Below, piece by piece: positions 1 through 8,369 of a DNA stretch of 64,000 bases (position 1 is the first letter of the stretch; the number at the start of each line of letters is the position of its first letter). The stretch covers positions 1-64,000 of the forward strand of contig CANLZY010000002.1 in assembly GCA_947495685.1 (NCBI GenBank), read 5' to 3'. Origin of the DNA: an uncultured Tropicimonas sp. GTDB taxonomy: Bacteria > Pseudomonadota > Alphaproteobacteria > Rhodobacterales > Rhodobacteraceae. Made by a program: the position numbers and the translations under genes. The notes under the pieces are model-generated. The model was not told where the DNA came from. It ran no database searches and saw nothing but the letters and a program-made list of their open reading frames with translations.

Positions 1-92
1 CTGGCCAACTCGCTGACCGTCTGCTCGCCCGTCACAGCCTCCAACGCGACCTTGGCCTTGAACTCCGGGGGGTGTTGTTTCCGTTTCGACAT
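1..92 (-). CDS. IS3-family transposase OrfA, N-terminal part
   Basis: The reverse strand encodes a start codon at 92 followed by MSKRKQHPPEFKAKVALEA and continues off the left edge. This is the typical N-terminus of the helix-turn-helix OrfA of IS3-family elements, which binds the element ends and is joined to OrfB by frameshifting. An AAGGAG ribosome binding site lies just upstream of the ATG. Only about 30 residues are visible, so the subgroup and intactness cannot be judged. Confidence 0.75.
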   Translation of the reverse strand, partial: MSKRKQHPPEFKAKVALEAVTGEQTVSELA

Positions 93-174
93 CTCTGATC
101 TCCTTCGTGTTGAAGATCGGCAGACAACAAATCGTAGCTTGCGTCAGTGTCCGGTTTTCGGGGGGTAGCTCCCA
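93..174 (-). mobile_element. Terminal leader of the IS3-family element with its probable inverted repeat
   Basis: Non-coding leader between the orfA start and the likely outer end of the IS3 element. Read on the minus strand, 174-148 begins TGGGAGCTACCCCCCGAAAA and continues CCGGACA, which fits an IS3-type end (5'-TG, C-rich terminal repeat). Immediately beyond it, IS1182 transposase coding sequence resumes (PDHSTF), which places the insertion junction at about 172-175. The other end of the element lies outside the window. Confidence 0.5.
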
Positions 175-1315
175 GACCATTCCACTTTTCCAAAGAACCG
201 GCACGGCCGGTTTCGCGAGAGCGAGCTTCTTCGGCACCCTTTCGAGGATGTGGTTGCCTGCTGCATTGCCGAGGGGCTGGTCAGCGGGCAGCGCTTTGCC
301 ACTGACGCCAGCTTGATTGAAGCGGATGCCAACAAGCAGAATTCGACGCCGAAGGAAGAGTGGGATGCAGCGCAGATCGATCCGGAGGATGCGCCGAGGG
401 CTGTGAGGGAATATCTTGATGTCCTCGATGACGCAGCCTTCGGCGCGGCGTCGCCGGTTGAGCCGAAGTTCACCTCGCATTCTGATCCGGCCAGCCAGTG
501 GAGTGAGGAGGGTCAGCGAATGATCCGGGGGATCATTCGCCCGACGAACGCACGTAAGGGCCCGGAATTCTTTTCCTGTTCGGACAACTACCTGATCGAC
601 ACCGACCATGGCGTCATTGTCCCCTCTCGTGCATGTAAACATGCACTGCCGGGCAGTGGATGTCGAAGCCTCGCGGTCAATCCGCCAAGCCAAAGTCGGC
701 GCGACGCGCACCATGCTGGAGCGGGTCAAGGACCGGTTCGAGCTGCATCCCGAGAGACTGATTGCCGACACGGCATACGGATCCGCGCCAATGCTCGGTT
801 GGCTGGTCGATCACAGGATCGCTCCGCACATTCCCGTTCTGGATAAATCCTGGCGCAACGACGGCACCTGGACCCGCGCAGAGTTCGAGTGGGACGCCGA
901 GAGCAATCAACACACCTGCCCCGAGGGCCATACGCTCAAGCAGTTCCGCCGGAACTACTCGGACCCGAACCGCGGACCGACTGGCAAGGACGTAGCCAAA
1001 TATCAGGCGCTGAAACACACCTGCCTGGCCTGTCCATCCAAGTCAAAATGCTGCCCGAATGCCGATGCTCGCAAGATCACCCGCGAAGAACATGAAGACG
1101 CCCGTCAGGTCGCACGCGACATCGCGAAAACCAGGCAATACGAGATCTCGATGAATCTCCGGATGAAGGTCGAGATGCTCTTCGCGCATCTCAAGCGCAT
1201 TCTTGGCCTCAACCGCCTCCTATTGCGCGGTCCGAACGGTGCCAGCGACGGATTCCTCCTCGCCGCAACCGCCCAAAACCTCAGGAAACTGGCAAAGATC
1301 CTTCCTGCACCGTAG
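169..1315 (+). pseudogene. IS1182-family transposase, 5'-truncated and frameshifted
   Basis: Two frames together give a recognisable IS1182-family DDE transposase. The first frame, from 169, encodes PDHSTFPKNRHGRF, then a DASLIEADANKQ block and YLIDTDHGVIV. The second frame, from 659, encodes DVEASRSIRQAKVGATRTML, then ADTAYGS, a cysteine cluster (CLACPSKSKCCP) and the terminal KKVEMLFAHLKRIL-like block ending in AQNLRKLAKI. The N-terminal third is missing because of the IS3 insertion, and a 37-bp insertion at 622-658 shifts the frame. The gene cannot make an active transposase. Assignment rests on motif recognition. Confidence 0.85.
622..658. repeat. 37-bp insertion with two inverted repeats inside the IS1182 transposase
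   Basis: Between the codons for DHGVIV and DVEAS, which are normally adjacent in this family, 37 extra bases are present. They contain GTGCATGTAAACATGCAC (629-646, 8-bp arms, 2-nt loop), then CTGCCGGGCAG (646-656). The length (3n+1) causes the frameshift. It could be a miniature element or an excision footprint. Confidence 0.5.
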
Positions 1316-1410
1316 AAACCACAAACCGCCTGACAAGAAAGGCGCTTGCGCCGTCCGAAAGTCCCCACTTTGTGCACGAGCGACACCTTTTTTCAACGAA
1401 ATCGGCACTT
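1316..1410 (+). mobile_element. 3' end of the IS1182-family element
   Basis: Non-coding tail after the transposase stop. TTTTTTCAACGAAATCGGCA (1387-1406) resembles the conserved terminal repeat sequence of IS1182-type elements and is the likely right end. The matching left repeat is not in the window, so the exact boundary is inferred. Between here and 1587 no gene is seen. Confidence 0.4.
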
Positions 1411-1587
1411 AGGGGCCGTTCGTCCATACCGCAGCAATGAACCTGTACCGCATTCATGCCTGTCTCCGCCCTGAACGCAGAGTTGAGACGACCGCGAGGC
1501 TGGCCCTTGCAAATCGAGCGGCGGCCGTCGGCACTCTCTGATGGAGAGCCATTGCATCCTTGCTGCAGCAGGATGCCATTGCCGCCA

Positions 1588-2364
1588 TCATACGGTTACT
1601 TTCATTCCGCCATCGACAAAATAGGTGGAACCGATCGAGTAGCTCGCGCGGTCGGAACACAGGAAGACAAAGAAATCCGCCAACTCCGCGGGCGTGCAGA
1701 ACCGCTTGATCGGCGCGTGTTCGTCCGCGACGTCCTGTAGATATCCCTGCCAGTCGCCACCGCTTTCGGCGGTCAGTTCACGTGCCGTGTTTTCCCAGTC
1801 GGGCGTTTGAACCAGTCCGGGATTGACGCAATTCACACGAATGTTCTTGCCGACCAACTCGGTCGCCAGGGTACGGGAGAACATCATCAGCGCTGCCTTG
1901 GTGACGTTGTAGATGGGTTCATACCAGAGTGGTTGGACGGCGCAGATCGAGGCATTGTTCAACACAACACCACTGCCGCGAGACTCCATGTACGGAACGA
2001 CACCGCGCGCCAGGCGGACCGCAGCCATCACGTGCAGGTTCCAGTAGTCCTGCCATTTCTCGTCCGGCGCTTCCATGATCGTCTCATTCGACCCGGTGCC
2101 GGCATTGTTGATCAGAATATCGACCCCGCCAGCATCCGCGACTGCCTTCATGACACTGGCGATGCCATCGACGGTCGCGACATCGCCAACAGCCGGCATC
2201 GCAAGCTCTCCAATGGATTTGCAAGCTTGGTCCACCTTGTCGGCGTGACGCCCGTTGATCAGGACACCGACGCCCTCGGCGGCAAGCCCCTTGGCGACGG
2301 CAAATCCTATACCGTCCGAACTTCCGGTTATGAGCGCGGTCTTGCCGGTGAGATTCAGGTCCAT
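1588..2364 (-). CDS. Short-chain dehydrogenase/reductase (SDR)
   Basis: A 258-residue classical SDR, an NAD(P)-dependent cytosolic oxidoreductase of unknown substrate. The cofactor motif TGSSDGIG lies at about residues 13-20, NNAG at about 86-89, the catalytic serine in NNASI at about 139, and YNVTK (Tyr152, Lys156) is intact. The ATG at 2364 is preferred over the upstream in-frame start at 2391 because AAGGAGGAATCAA precedes it directly. The gene stands alone between the IS1182 remnant and a broken integrase, so it may be cargo of a decayed island. Substrate cannot be predicted. Confidence 0.85.
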   Translation of the reverse strand: MDLNLTGKTALITGSSDGIGFAVAKGLAAEGVGVLINGRHADKVDQACKSIGELAMPAVGDVATVDGIASVMKAVADAGGVDILINNAGTGSNETIMEAPDEKWQDYWNLHVMAAVRLARGVVPYMESRGSGVVLNNASICAVQPLWYEPIYNVTKAALMMFSRTLATELVGKNIRVNCVNPGLVQTPDWENTARELTAESGGDWQGYLQDVADEHAPIKRFCTPAELADFFVFLCSDRASYSIGSTYFVDGGMKVTV

Positions 2365-2545
2365 TTGATTCCTCCTTTTTCGAGACGTCACGGGCTGTGA
2401 ATCTTCGACCTCCCGACCGCGCCACTTCCGTTAACAGGCCGCACCCGGTCAGCGCGATCTTCACAACACTCCTTATGCCGCTGTCGCTCTTGTACTTCGA
2501 AAAGGCAATGGTCGCCTTGTCGCAAGTGTCGTGGACCCTTGTGCG

Positions 2546-3110
2546 TCAGGAAGCATCCGTCTCAAGCGGGTTAAGAACGGGTGTTCGTTGCGACTTGAAC
2601 GAATGGCGGTTCTGGGCCGAAAGCGACGAGCATGAGACGAGTGTATTTTCAGACGCAGCGTTGTGGATGGTCATCGAATTATGATCAATGACATCGATCA
2701 GATTGACGGGCCCCAGCTTTTTGTTCTCCATGGCCTCGGCAAAAGCGAGAGTATCCTGCAACCAGACGCCGAGATATCGCTCGGTGCTATCCATCTTGGT
2801 GTGCCCAAGCAGCAGCACCACTCGCAAGCTTCCCGTCTTGCGATTAATATCGGTTTCCTGGGTTCGACGCATCGAGTGGATTCCAAACGACGTCGGTTTC
2901 AGGCTGATCGATTTCATCCATTCTCCGGCAAGTCGGCATACTGGCGCGTCGGGATACGCAGTCTCTGGTGGAACCGCCCCGGCCAAAGGTTTTTGGACCC
3001 GACCATCTATGGGGCAGCCAGCCACGGCGAGACTCCCTTCCTGATCCCCTCGGAGATTTCGAACCGAATGGGTTTGTTCGTCCTGCTCTGGATGATGGAA
3101 GCGCGTTCCT
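2546..3110 (-). pseudogene. Tyrosine recombinase/phage integrase, C-terminal fragment with frameshift
   Basis: The reverse strand encodes the C-terminal catalytic half of a tyrosine recombinase in two frames. The upstream frame gives ERASIIQSRTNKPIRFEI up to a stop at 3007. The next frame, open from 3025, gives SFGIHSMRRTQET (His-x-x-Arg box) and LLGHTKMDSTERYLGV (His plus the nucleophile Tyr). The N-terminal half is missing and a frameshift lies at about 3007-3025. About 55 unrelated-looking residues follow the normal end, so the original stop is probably lost. It marks a former integrative element, and no attachment site or tRNA is visible nearby. Confidence 0.75.
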
Positions 3111-3191
3111 TGATGATGCCAATTGCCGTCGTTGCGGAACTGTCGATTTGCTTCGCCGTTCGTTCGCTAGGCCGAGCCTCGCCGCCTCGGC

Positions 3192-4550
3192 CTATTGTCC
3201 TGCGGACCACCCGGCCGCCCGAAGCTGTGCAAGGACCTGTTCGGCATGTTCCGGATACCGATAAAACCGCGCGACTGCGGCATCCGGGCGGAAGGCGGGC
3301 CAGGTTGCCTGCAAGTCTTCGAGGAGGGCCCTGGCGGTGCCGGTGTCGCCGAGAGCCTGGCTGGCGGCGGCCTTGTACATCAAGGTCAACTCGCTCACCG
3401 GACCACCCAGTTGTATCGCGGCATCAATAGACGAAATCGTGGCCTCGTAGTCTCCAAGGTGGAAGTTCGCGACACCATGGATGTTAAGATGGGCCGGGTG
3501 GCGGCGCTTGTCGTTCCTCGGGCGTGCGGGGGCCGAGGCCTCGGCGGATTCTTCGAAGTGCCCAGTCATTCCGAGGATGACACCGTGGAAATCAAGCGTC
3601 TTGCCATCCAGATCGTCCAGGGAAGCCCCGAGGCGGCTCAGATCCACGGCTCGATCATAGTCGCCATTCACAAACGCAACCCAGGCCGCTGCAGATTGGG
3701 ACCAGCCGCTGCGCGGGGCGAGGTCGATGGCCTTGTCGGCGAACTCCTCGGCCTCGCCCAGAAGCTCGCCGCGGATCTTCGCTGTCGGAGCGAGCAGCGC
3801 AAGGGTCGCGAGGCTGTGGGCGGCACCGGCGAACCCATCGGAGAAGCTCGGATCGATCCGGATGGCTTCCCTGTACATCGAGATGGCGAGTTTCTGGTGT
3901 TCGGCATCTGCGATCGGGAACAACAATCCGCTGGCCTGTTCGGCGAGATTGGCCGCCTGAAGGGTTGCCGTGGATTTCTCTGCAAGGGCGGACCGTTCCA
4001 ACTGGCTTCGGACGGCGTGATCGGAAGGCGGCATCCTCTCCGGTGACATCGGCGATCGGGCGAGCAATGCACCGGCCAGAACCGCCAGCGTCAGGGTGCC
4101 CCCCGCAACCAGCAACCATGGAAGATCGCCCCGAGGCCGGGGGCGGGCTTCCCGAGCCTCGACTTCGGGACCCGGACTTGCTCCTTTTGGTTTCATGACT
4201 TCGAAGCGTGGTGCATATCCACCGCTGTCGATATGCACCCTGATGGGATCGTCGGCGCCTTCGCCCTCGAAATACTCGGAGAGCTTGCGCCGCAATCTGC
4301 CGGCATCGACGCGAACGATGCTGTCGCTGCCGTAGTCTGGTTCCCGACCGTAGACATCGTGGGCGATGGTCTTGCCGGCGATGAGATGCGCCCGACCAGA
4401 GAGGCTCTCCTCGATCACGTAACTCAGAAACGCCCTCAACCGGTCGGCATTCGCGAAGGTTGTGCTTGCGAGAACGCGATCGAGTTCCAGCCGGATCGAA
4501 CTGTCTCGCTGCACGTTGGCCGAGTCCACGTTCTTGTCCATCTCCGCCAT
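3192..4550 (-). CDS. Membrane-tethered regulator: winged-helix-like N-terminus, one TM helix, TPR C-terminus
   Basis: A 452-residue protein in three parts. Residues about 15-118 form the conserved domain with RLRAFLSYVIEE, GKTIAHDVYGR and SIVRVDAGRLRRKLSEYF, found at the N-terminus of many proteobacterial TPR proteins and thought to bind DNA. A single hydrophobic helix spans about 144-165. An alanine-rich TPR-like domain occupies about 180-450 and would lie in the periplasm. No clear ribosome binding site precedes the ATG, and Met4 is an alternative start. The gene faces away from an arylsulfatase, with two palindromes in the shared intergenic region (4588-4627). A role in controlling the sulfatase genes is inferred from that layout. 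Confidence 0.7.
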   Translation of the reverse strand: MAEMDKNVDSANVQRDSSIRLELDRVLASTTFANADRLRAFLSYVIEESLSGRAHLIAGKTIAHDVYGREPDYGSDSIVRVDAGRLRRKLSEYFEGEGADDPIRVHIDSGGYAPRFEVMKPKGASPGPEVEAREARPRPRGDLPWLLVAGGTLTLAVLAGALLARSPMSPERMPPSDHAVRSQLERSALAEKSTATLQAANLAEQASGLLFPIADAEHQKLAISMYREAIRIDPSFSDGFAGAAHSLATLALLAPTAKIRGELLGEAEEFADKAIDLAPRSGWSQSAAAWVAFVNGDYDRAVDLSRLGASLDDLDGKTLDFHGVILGMTGHFEESAEASAPARPRNDKRRHPAHLNIHGVANFHLGDYEATISSIDAAIQLGGPVSELTLMYKAAASQALGDTGTARALLEDLQATWPAFRPDAAVARFYRYPEHAEQVLAQLRAAGWSAGQ

Positions 4551-4587
4551 CTGACTGGAAAACCTTTTCGGTCAGAGCATTACGATA

Positions 4588-4627
4588 GGTTACACCGCCG
4601 GTGTAACGTCGATTATACGGTATAACC
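4588..4627. promoter_or_regulatory. Paired palindromic operator, four half-sites
   Basis: GTTACACCGCCGGTGTAAC (4589-4607) is a perfect palindrome with 9-bp arms. TTATACGGTATAA (4613-4625) is a second with 6-bp arms. Their centres are 21 bp apart, two helical turns. The outer halves GGTTACACCG and CGGTATAACC are inverted copies with one mismatch, so the region can be read as four related half-sites. It lies 38 bp upstream of the TPR regulator and 38 bp upstream of the small gene at 4665. Confidence 0.6.
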
Positions 4628-4664
4628 CTTGTTCCGAAAATCAAGGGCGACGCAACAATCCACG

Positions 4665-4913
4665 ATGAGTGTAGAAAACGAACCGGAGCACCCCGAAGCA
4701 CGGAGCGCAGAGGAATTTTTCCCGAAGTGGCGGGAAGAGATCCAGCATCTGCGCAGAGCCAGTCCGATCTTCGAAGAGATATGCAGCGACCTCGAACTGG
4801 TGGCAGGACTGCTCCGCGACGAGGGAACCGGTGACAGGGCGGCGAGCGAATGCCTTGAGGGGCTGAAGGACGAAATCCGCGGCGCTCTGACGCGAAACAC
4901 TGGAAATGCGTGA
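4665..4913 (+). CDS. Small acidic hypothetical protein (82 aa)
   Basis: I do not recognise a named family. The product is rich in Glu and Leu, predicted helical and soluble, with segments EEFFPKWREEIQHLRRASPIF and EEICSDLELVAGLLRDEGTG and no signal peptide or TM segment. The start MSVENE was chosen because upstream in-frame residues look non-coding, although no clear Shine-Dalgarno sequence is present. Its position directly behind the paired operator and in front of the arylsulfatase suggests co-regulation. A short hairpin (4927-4946, 7-bp stem) follows the stop. Confidence 0.55.
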   Translation: MSVENEPEHPEARSAEEFFPKWREEIQHLRRASPIFEEICSDLELVAGLLRDEGTGDRAASECLEGLKDEIRGALTRNTGNA

Positions 4914-5019
4914 CCTGCACTGGCTATGGTCTTTCAGCCAAGACCAACGGGGGAGCAAAGATGACGACAGGCAACAGAGCTACCCCTAAATCTAATCAAT
5001 CGACGCTACAGGGAGATAC

Positions 5020-6654
5020 TTGCCAACGACGGATCGACTTCAGCCCTTCGGTGGTTGGCTCGCCGCAACAACCGTTTCGCTTGCCGTGATGGCAGGCGGG
5101 GCGGCCACAGCTCAGACGGCAGAAATTCCGGGCGGTCTTGTTCACGACGCCGAGTTCCAGCGCATTTGGGAGCAAAACGGCGACCGCTGGGCCGCCGAAG
5201 ACGTGGAGGTGGCCGCGAAACTCGCCGAGCTTGAGGCCAAGTTCGGCAAGAAGCCGAACATTATCCACATCCTGTGGGACGACATGCGCTATGGCGCAGT
5301 TGGGCATCGGCTCCTGACCGACATTTCCGGCTATGACGCGCCCAACCTGGAGCAGATGGCGGAGGAAGGCATGTCCTTCACCCGGATGTACACCGAGCCT
5401 TCCTGTACGCCCACGCGGGTCGCCGCCGCTACCGGACGGCTTGCCGTGCGCTCGGGCATGGTCTTCCCGATCTTCCCGATTCACCGCATGGGTCTGCCGG
5501 GCTCGGAGGTGACCATTGCCGAGGTTGTCGATGACACCTATCACACCGGCTTCTTCGAAAAGGCCCATTTCGGCGATCAGGAAGAAGGCTTCGTGACCAA
5601 TCAGGGCTGGGACGAGGCGATCTTCTCGCTCTACAACCAGTTCGCCGGCCAGATGTTCAACTCCAATGCTGAAGATCAGGGCTTCGCTGTTGCCTACAGC
5701 CCGGATGGCTACGACAAAAAGTATTTCTTTGACGACAGCTTCCGTCCGCTGGAGTGGATGTGGACAGTTCAAGGCGTCGAAGGGGGTGAGAACAAGGAGT
5801 TCTCGACCCCGAACTCGGCCGAGGAATATGTCGAGGCCAATATGCGGATGTGGGACGCGACGAAGGATTTCGTGACCCGGCACGCCGACAGCGACAAGCC
5901 GTTCATGCTGCAATGGTGGCCGAACGTCTACGAAGTGTCCGATCAGGACGCAAACCGTCCGTTTACGACCCAGCATGCCACCTCGACCGCCGAGAGCGTC
6001 AAGAAGATGGATGCCAAGATCGGTGAACTCTTTGTCATGCTGGAAGAGCTTGGCATTGCCGACAACACCCTCGTGATCGCCATGGCCGACAACGGCCCGA
6101 TGGAGGCAATCCACCCCGAGACGGGTCAGAACGGCTTCTTCCGCGGTGGCAAGAACGACGTGACCGAGGGCGGCATCCGTGTACCCGCCTTCGCCAAGTG
6201 GCCCGGCGTGATCGAGCCCGGCTCGGTTGCGGGCGACATCGTGCATGTTTCGGACCTGTTCAACACCTTCGCGCGGATCTCCGGCCGCTATGACCAGATC
6301 CCGACGGATCGCGTCATCGACGGCATCGACCAGACGGCCCTGTTCGTGAAGGGCGACACGCATGGGCGCCGGGACTATGTGTTCACCTACAAGGGTGCCA
6401 CGATGGGCTCGATCGTGAAGCAGCAGTTCAAGCGGCTCCTTCCGGTGGGACCGGGCGCTCTGGCCGGTGCAGAGTTCTTCGATCTCTACAAGGACCCGCG
6501 CGAGGAGCATCCGCTCATGGCCGAGTTCCTCTGGGCATGGGCTCAGTTCGACGCCATGAAAGCGCGGCATGATGCTCTGATCGCGGAATACCCGCATACG
6601 CCGGTCGCTCGCGGCGAGCCCTATACCGGCGTGATCCGGATCGCAGACCAGTAG
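5020..6654 (+). CDS. Periplasmic arylsulfatase
   Basis: A 544-residue type I sulfatase that hydrolyses sulfate esters. A Sec signal peptide covers about residues 1-32 (hydrophobic LAATTVSLAVMAGG, then ATAQT). The metal-binding ILWDDMRYG (Asp87, Asp88) and the sulfatase signature SCTPTRVAAATGR (Cys129) are present. In this family the Cys is converted to formylglycine, but no maturation enzyme gene is visible here. A TTG start is chosen because GGGAGATAC lies just upstream and the ATG at 4961 is in another frame. Sulfated aromatic or algal compounds are plausible substrates. Control by the divergent TPR protein is inferred. Confidence 0.9.
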   Translation: MPTTDRLQPFGGWLAATTVSLAVMAGGAATAQTAEIPGGLVHDAEFQRIWEQNGDRWAAEDVEVAAKLAELEAKFGKKPNIIHILWDDMRYGAVGHRLLTDISGYDAPNLEQMAEEGMSFTRMYTEPSCTPTRVAAATGRLAVRSGMVFPIFPIHRMGLPGSEVTIAEVVDDTYHTGFFEKAHFGDQEEGFVTNQGWDEAIFSLYNQFAGQMFNSNAEDQGFAVAYSPDGYDKKYFFDDSFRPLEWMWTVQGVEGGENKEFSTPNSAEEYVEANMRMWDATKDFVTRHADSDKPFMLQWWPNVYEVSDQDANRPFTTQHATSTAESVKKMDAKIGELFVMLEELGIADNTLVIAMADNGPMEAIHPETGQNGFFRGGKNDVTEGGIRVPAFAKWPGVIEPGSVAGDIVHVSDLFNTFARISGRYDQIPTDRVIDGIDQTALFVKGDTHGRRDYVFTYKGATMGSIVKQQFKRLLPVGPGALAGAEFFDLYKDPREEHPLMAEFLWAWAQFDAMKARHDALIAEYPHTPVARGEPYTGVIRIADQ

Positions 6655-6674
6655 ATCTGTCTGAGTTTTCCGCT

Positions 6675-6698
6675 CCGGCCCGCGATTTCGCGGGCCGG
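6675..6698 (+). terminator. Terminator-like hairpin after the arylsulfatase
   Basis: A perfect 10-bp GC stem, CCGGCCCGCG-ATTT-CGCGGGCCGG, begins 20 bp after the sulfatase stop. No strong T tract follows, so termination may be partial or Rho-assisted. Confidence 0.6.
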
Positions 6699-6765
6699 GT
6701 GTCCTTCCCAAGACCGGACTGATCGCGCCAGGGGTCGCCCCGATCGGCGCCGGAGGCCCTCCCGA

Positions 6766-7110
6766 ATGCCCAATCCGCAACCCGTACATCTTGCCGGCAT
6801 CCCGGGCGTGGGTGTTTCCCTTGCCACCAACGCCCAGGCCCAGTCGGGGGAGGCGCTTGCAAGGCAAGTCGCCAATCCGATCGCGCCTCTGATCTTGGTT
6901 CCGATCGATCTGATACATGCCAAGGGGGTCGGGCCGGACGGCAAGGGGTCGCAAACGGCCTTTGTCGTGAATCCCGTCATCCCGTTCGTCTCTCAAAGAA
7001 GCTTCGCACCCGGATTGCCCGGCAAGGAGCTTGGTCTGGGGTGTCGGACCGGTATTCCAGATTCCCTTCGACGCCATTGCGACCGGCGACAAGCGCCCGG
7101 GCGGCGGCGA
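6766..7110 (+). pseudogene. Decayed outer-membrane transporter of the MetA-phenol-degradation/neuromedin-U type
   Basis: The frame from 6766 gives a signal-peptide-like stretch ending LATNAQAQ, then ARQVANPIAPLILVPIDL and GSQTAFVVNPVIPF, the characteristic start of this family of putative outer-membrane channels. The sequence then jumps frame at about 7000-7030 to SLVWGVGPVFQIPFDAIATG, another family block, and meets a stop at about 7108. The segment that normally separates these blocks is shortened and the C-terminal two thirds are absent. No other gene is seen in the 6699-7213 interval. In the intact state it probably served the sulfatase region as a transporter. Confidence 0.6.
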
Positions 7111-7213
7111 ATGATGCGTCGGCCTGACGGGCGTGAAGCTCGGGGCGACATTGCTGTTTCCGAAAGTAACCCGCACCCGCCCGCGCGCGGTGTGCAAACA
7201 AAGGACCTGACAG

Positions 7214-8311
7214 ATGCTGCGTAGAACCTTCCTGAGATCCGGGGCCGCCCTTCTGGCCGCTCCTGCAGTCCTTCGCTCCCCGGTTGCCGCCGCTCAGGGT
7301 GGCGGGCTGCCGATTACGGTGTCCAGCTATCTTCTGGACCGGACCGAGGCGCTCTTTGACGGGCGCGTTCAGATCGCAGGCACACAGGCGACATTCGTCG
7401 CCGACGCGATCGGAGATATGAACACCGCCGCCTTTTCCGGCAACGGCACACGCGAGATCACCGAGCTTGGATTGCATCCCTTCATGCTGGCCCATGCCAA
7501 CGAAGGGTTCCGGGACTATGCCCTTCTGCCCATCCCGCTCCTGCGGCAGTTCCGGCACAAGAGTGTCTTTGTCCGCACCGATGCCGGAATCAATCGCCCC
7601 GAAGACCTGAAGGGCCGTCGCATCGGCACGCCGGGCTATTCCTCGACCTCGCTCACCTGGATACGCGGCATCTTCGAGGATGAATATGGCCTCAAGCCCT
7701 CCGACGTCGAATGGGTGCAATCTGTCAAGGACAGTTCGGCCGGCGAGGTCGGCAAGGTCTCGGCACAGGAACAGCGTCTGCCGGAGGGGATCTCCGTGAC
7801 GACCGGCACACCCGGGTTGGACGAATCCGAATTGCTGCTGGAAGGCGAGGTTGACGCGCTGTTCCACGCCGGCACGCCGGCGGCCTTCATTGAGGGGGAC
7901 GCGCGGATCGAACGGCTCTTTCCGGATTTCCGCTCCGTCGAGCGCGATTACTTCGAGCGGACGGGCATCTATCCGATCATGCATGTCCTGGCCATCCGCC
8001 GGGACGCCGCCGCCGAACATCCATGGCTCGCCCGCGCCGTGTTCGATGCCTACTCGCAGGCGAAATCCATCGCCTACGAAACCAAGGACCGCTGGACCTG
8101 GGCGACCGACATGCTGCCCTGGTACAGTCAGGAGTTGGAAGACACGAGGGCCTTGATGGGACGAAACTTCTATCCCTACGGGATAGAGCCGAACCGAAAG
8201 ACCATCGAGACGCTGTTCCGCTACTCGTACCATCAGGGGCTTGCCAACCGGGAGCTGACGATCGCGGAAGCATTCTTGCCAGGAAGCCTCGATTTCGCCG
8301 AAAGTATCTGA
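7214..8311 (+). CDS. Tat-exported solute-binding-like protein (4,5-dihydroxyphthalate decarboxylase-like / NMT1-type fold)
   Basis: 365 residues. A twin-arginine signal (LRRTFLRSG, then hydrophobic AALLAAPAVL) directs export. The mature part contains LLPIPLLRQFRHKSVFVR, GINRPEDLKGRRIGTPGYSS and TWIRGIFEDEYGL, matching the periplasmic-binding-protein-like family often annotated as 4,5-dihydroxyphthalate decarboxylase. Export argues for a binding role rather than the cytosolic enzyme. An AAAGGA site precedes the ATG. It follows the sulfatase and the transporter relic and is 58 bp from the HlyD-type gene. The ligand is unknown. Confidence 0.7.
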   Translation: MLRRTFLRSGAALLAAPAVLRSPVAAAQGGGLPITVSSYLLDRTEALFDGRVQIAGTQATFVADAIGDMNTAAFSGNGTREITELGLHPFMLAHANEGFRDYALLPIPLLRQFRHKSVFVRTDAGINRPEDLKGRRIGTPGYSSTSLTWIRGIFEDEYGLKPSDVEWVQSVKDSSAGEVGKVSAQEQRLPEGISVTTGTPGLDESELLLEGEVDALFHAGTPAAFIEGDARIERLFPDFRSVERDYFERTGIYPIMHVLAIRRDAAAEHPWLARAVFDAYSQAKSIAYETKDRWTWATDMLPWYSQELEDTRALMGRNFYPYGIEPNRKTIETLFRYSYHQGLANRELTIAEAFLPGSLDFAESI

Positions 8312-8369
8312 CGACCGGATCCGCGTTCCGCGCCGTTTCGCATGGCCCATCAACTGAAGGACAGCACCG

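Noticed and set aside
2397-2684. A 95-codon plus-strand frame between the SDR and the integrase remnant
   Set aside because: It lacks a ribosome binding site and recognisable domain and overlaps the tail of the integrase remnant.
4996-7197. A 733-codon open frame on the minus strand
   Set aside because: It is antisense to the arylsulfatase and the transporter relic, has low-complexity His/Arg/Gly composition typical of high-GC shadow frames and shows no domain.
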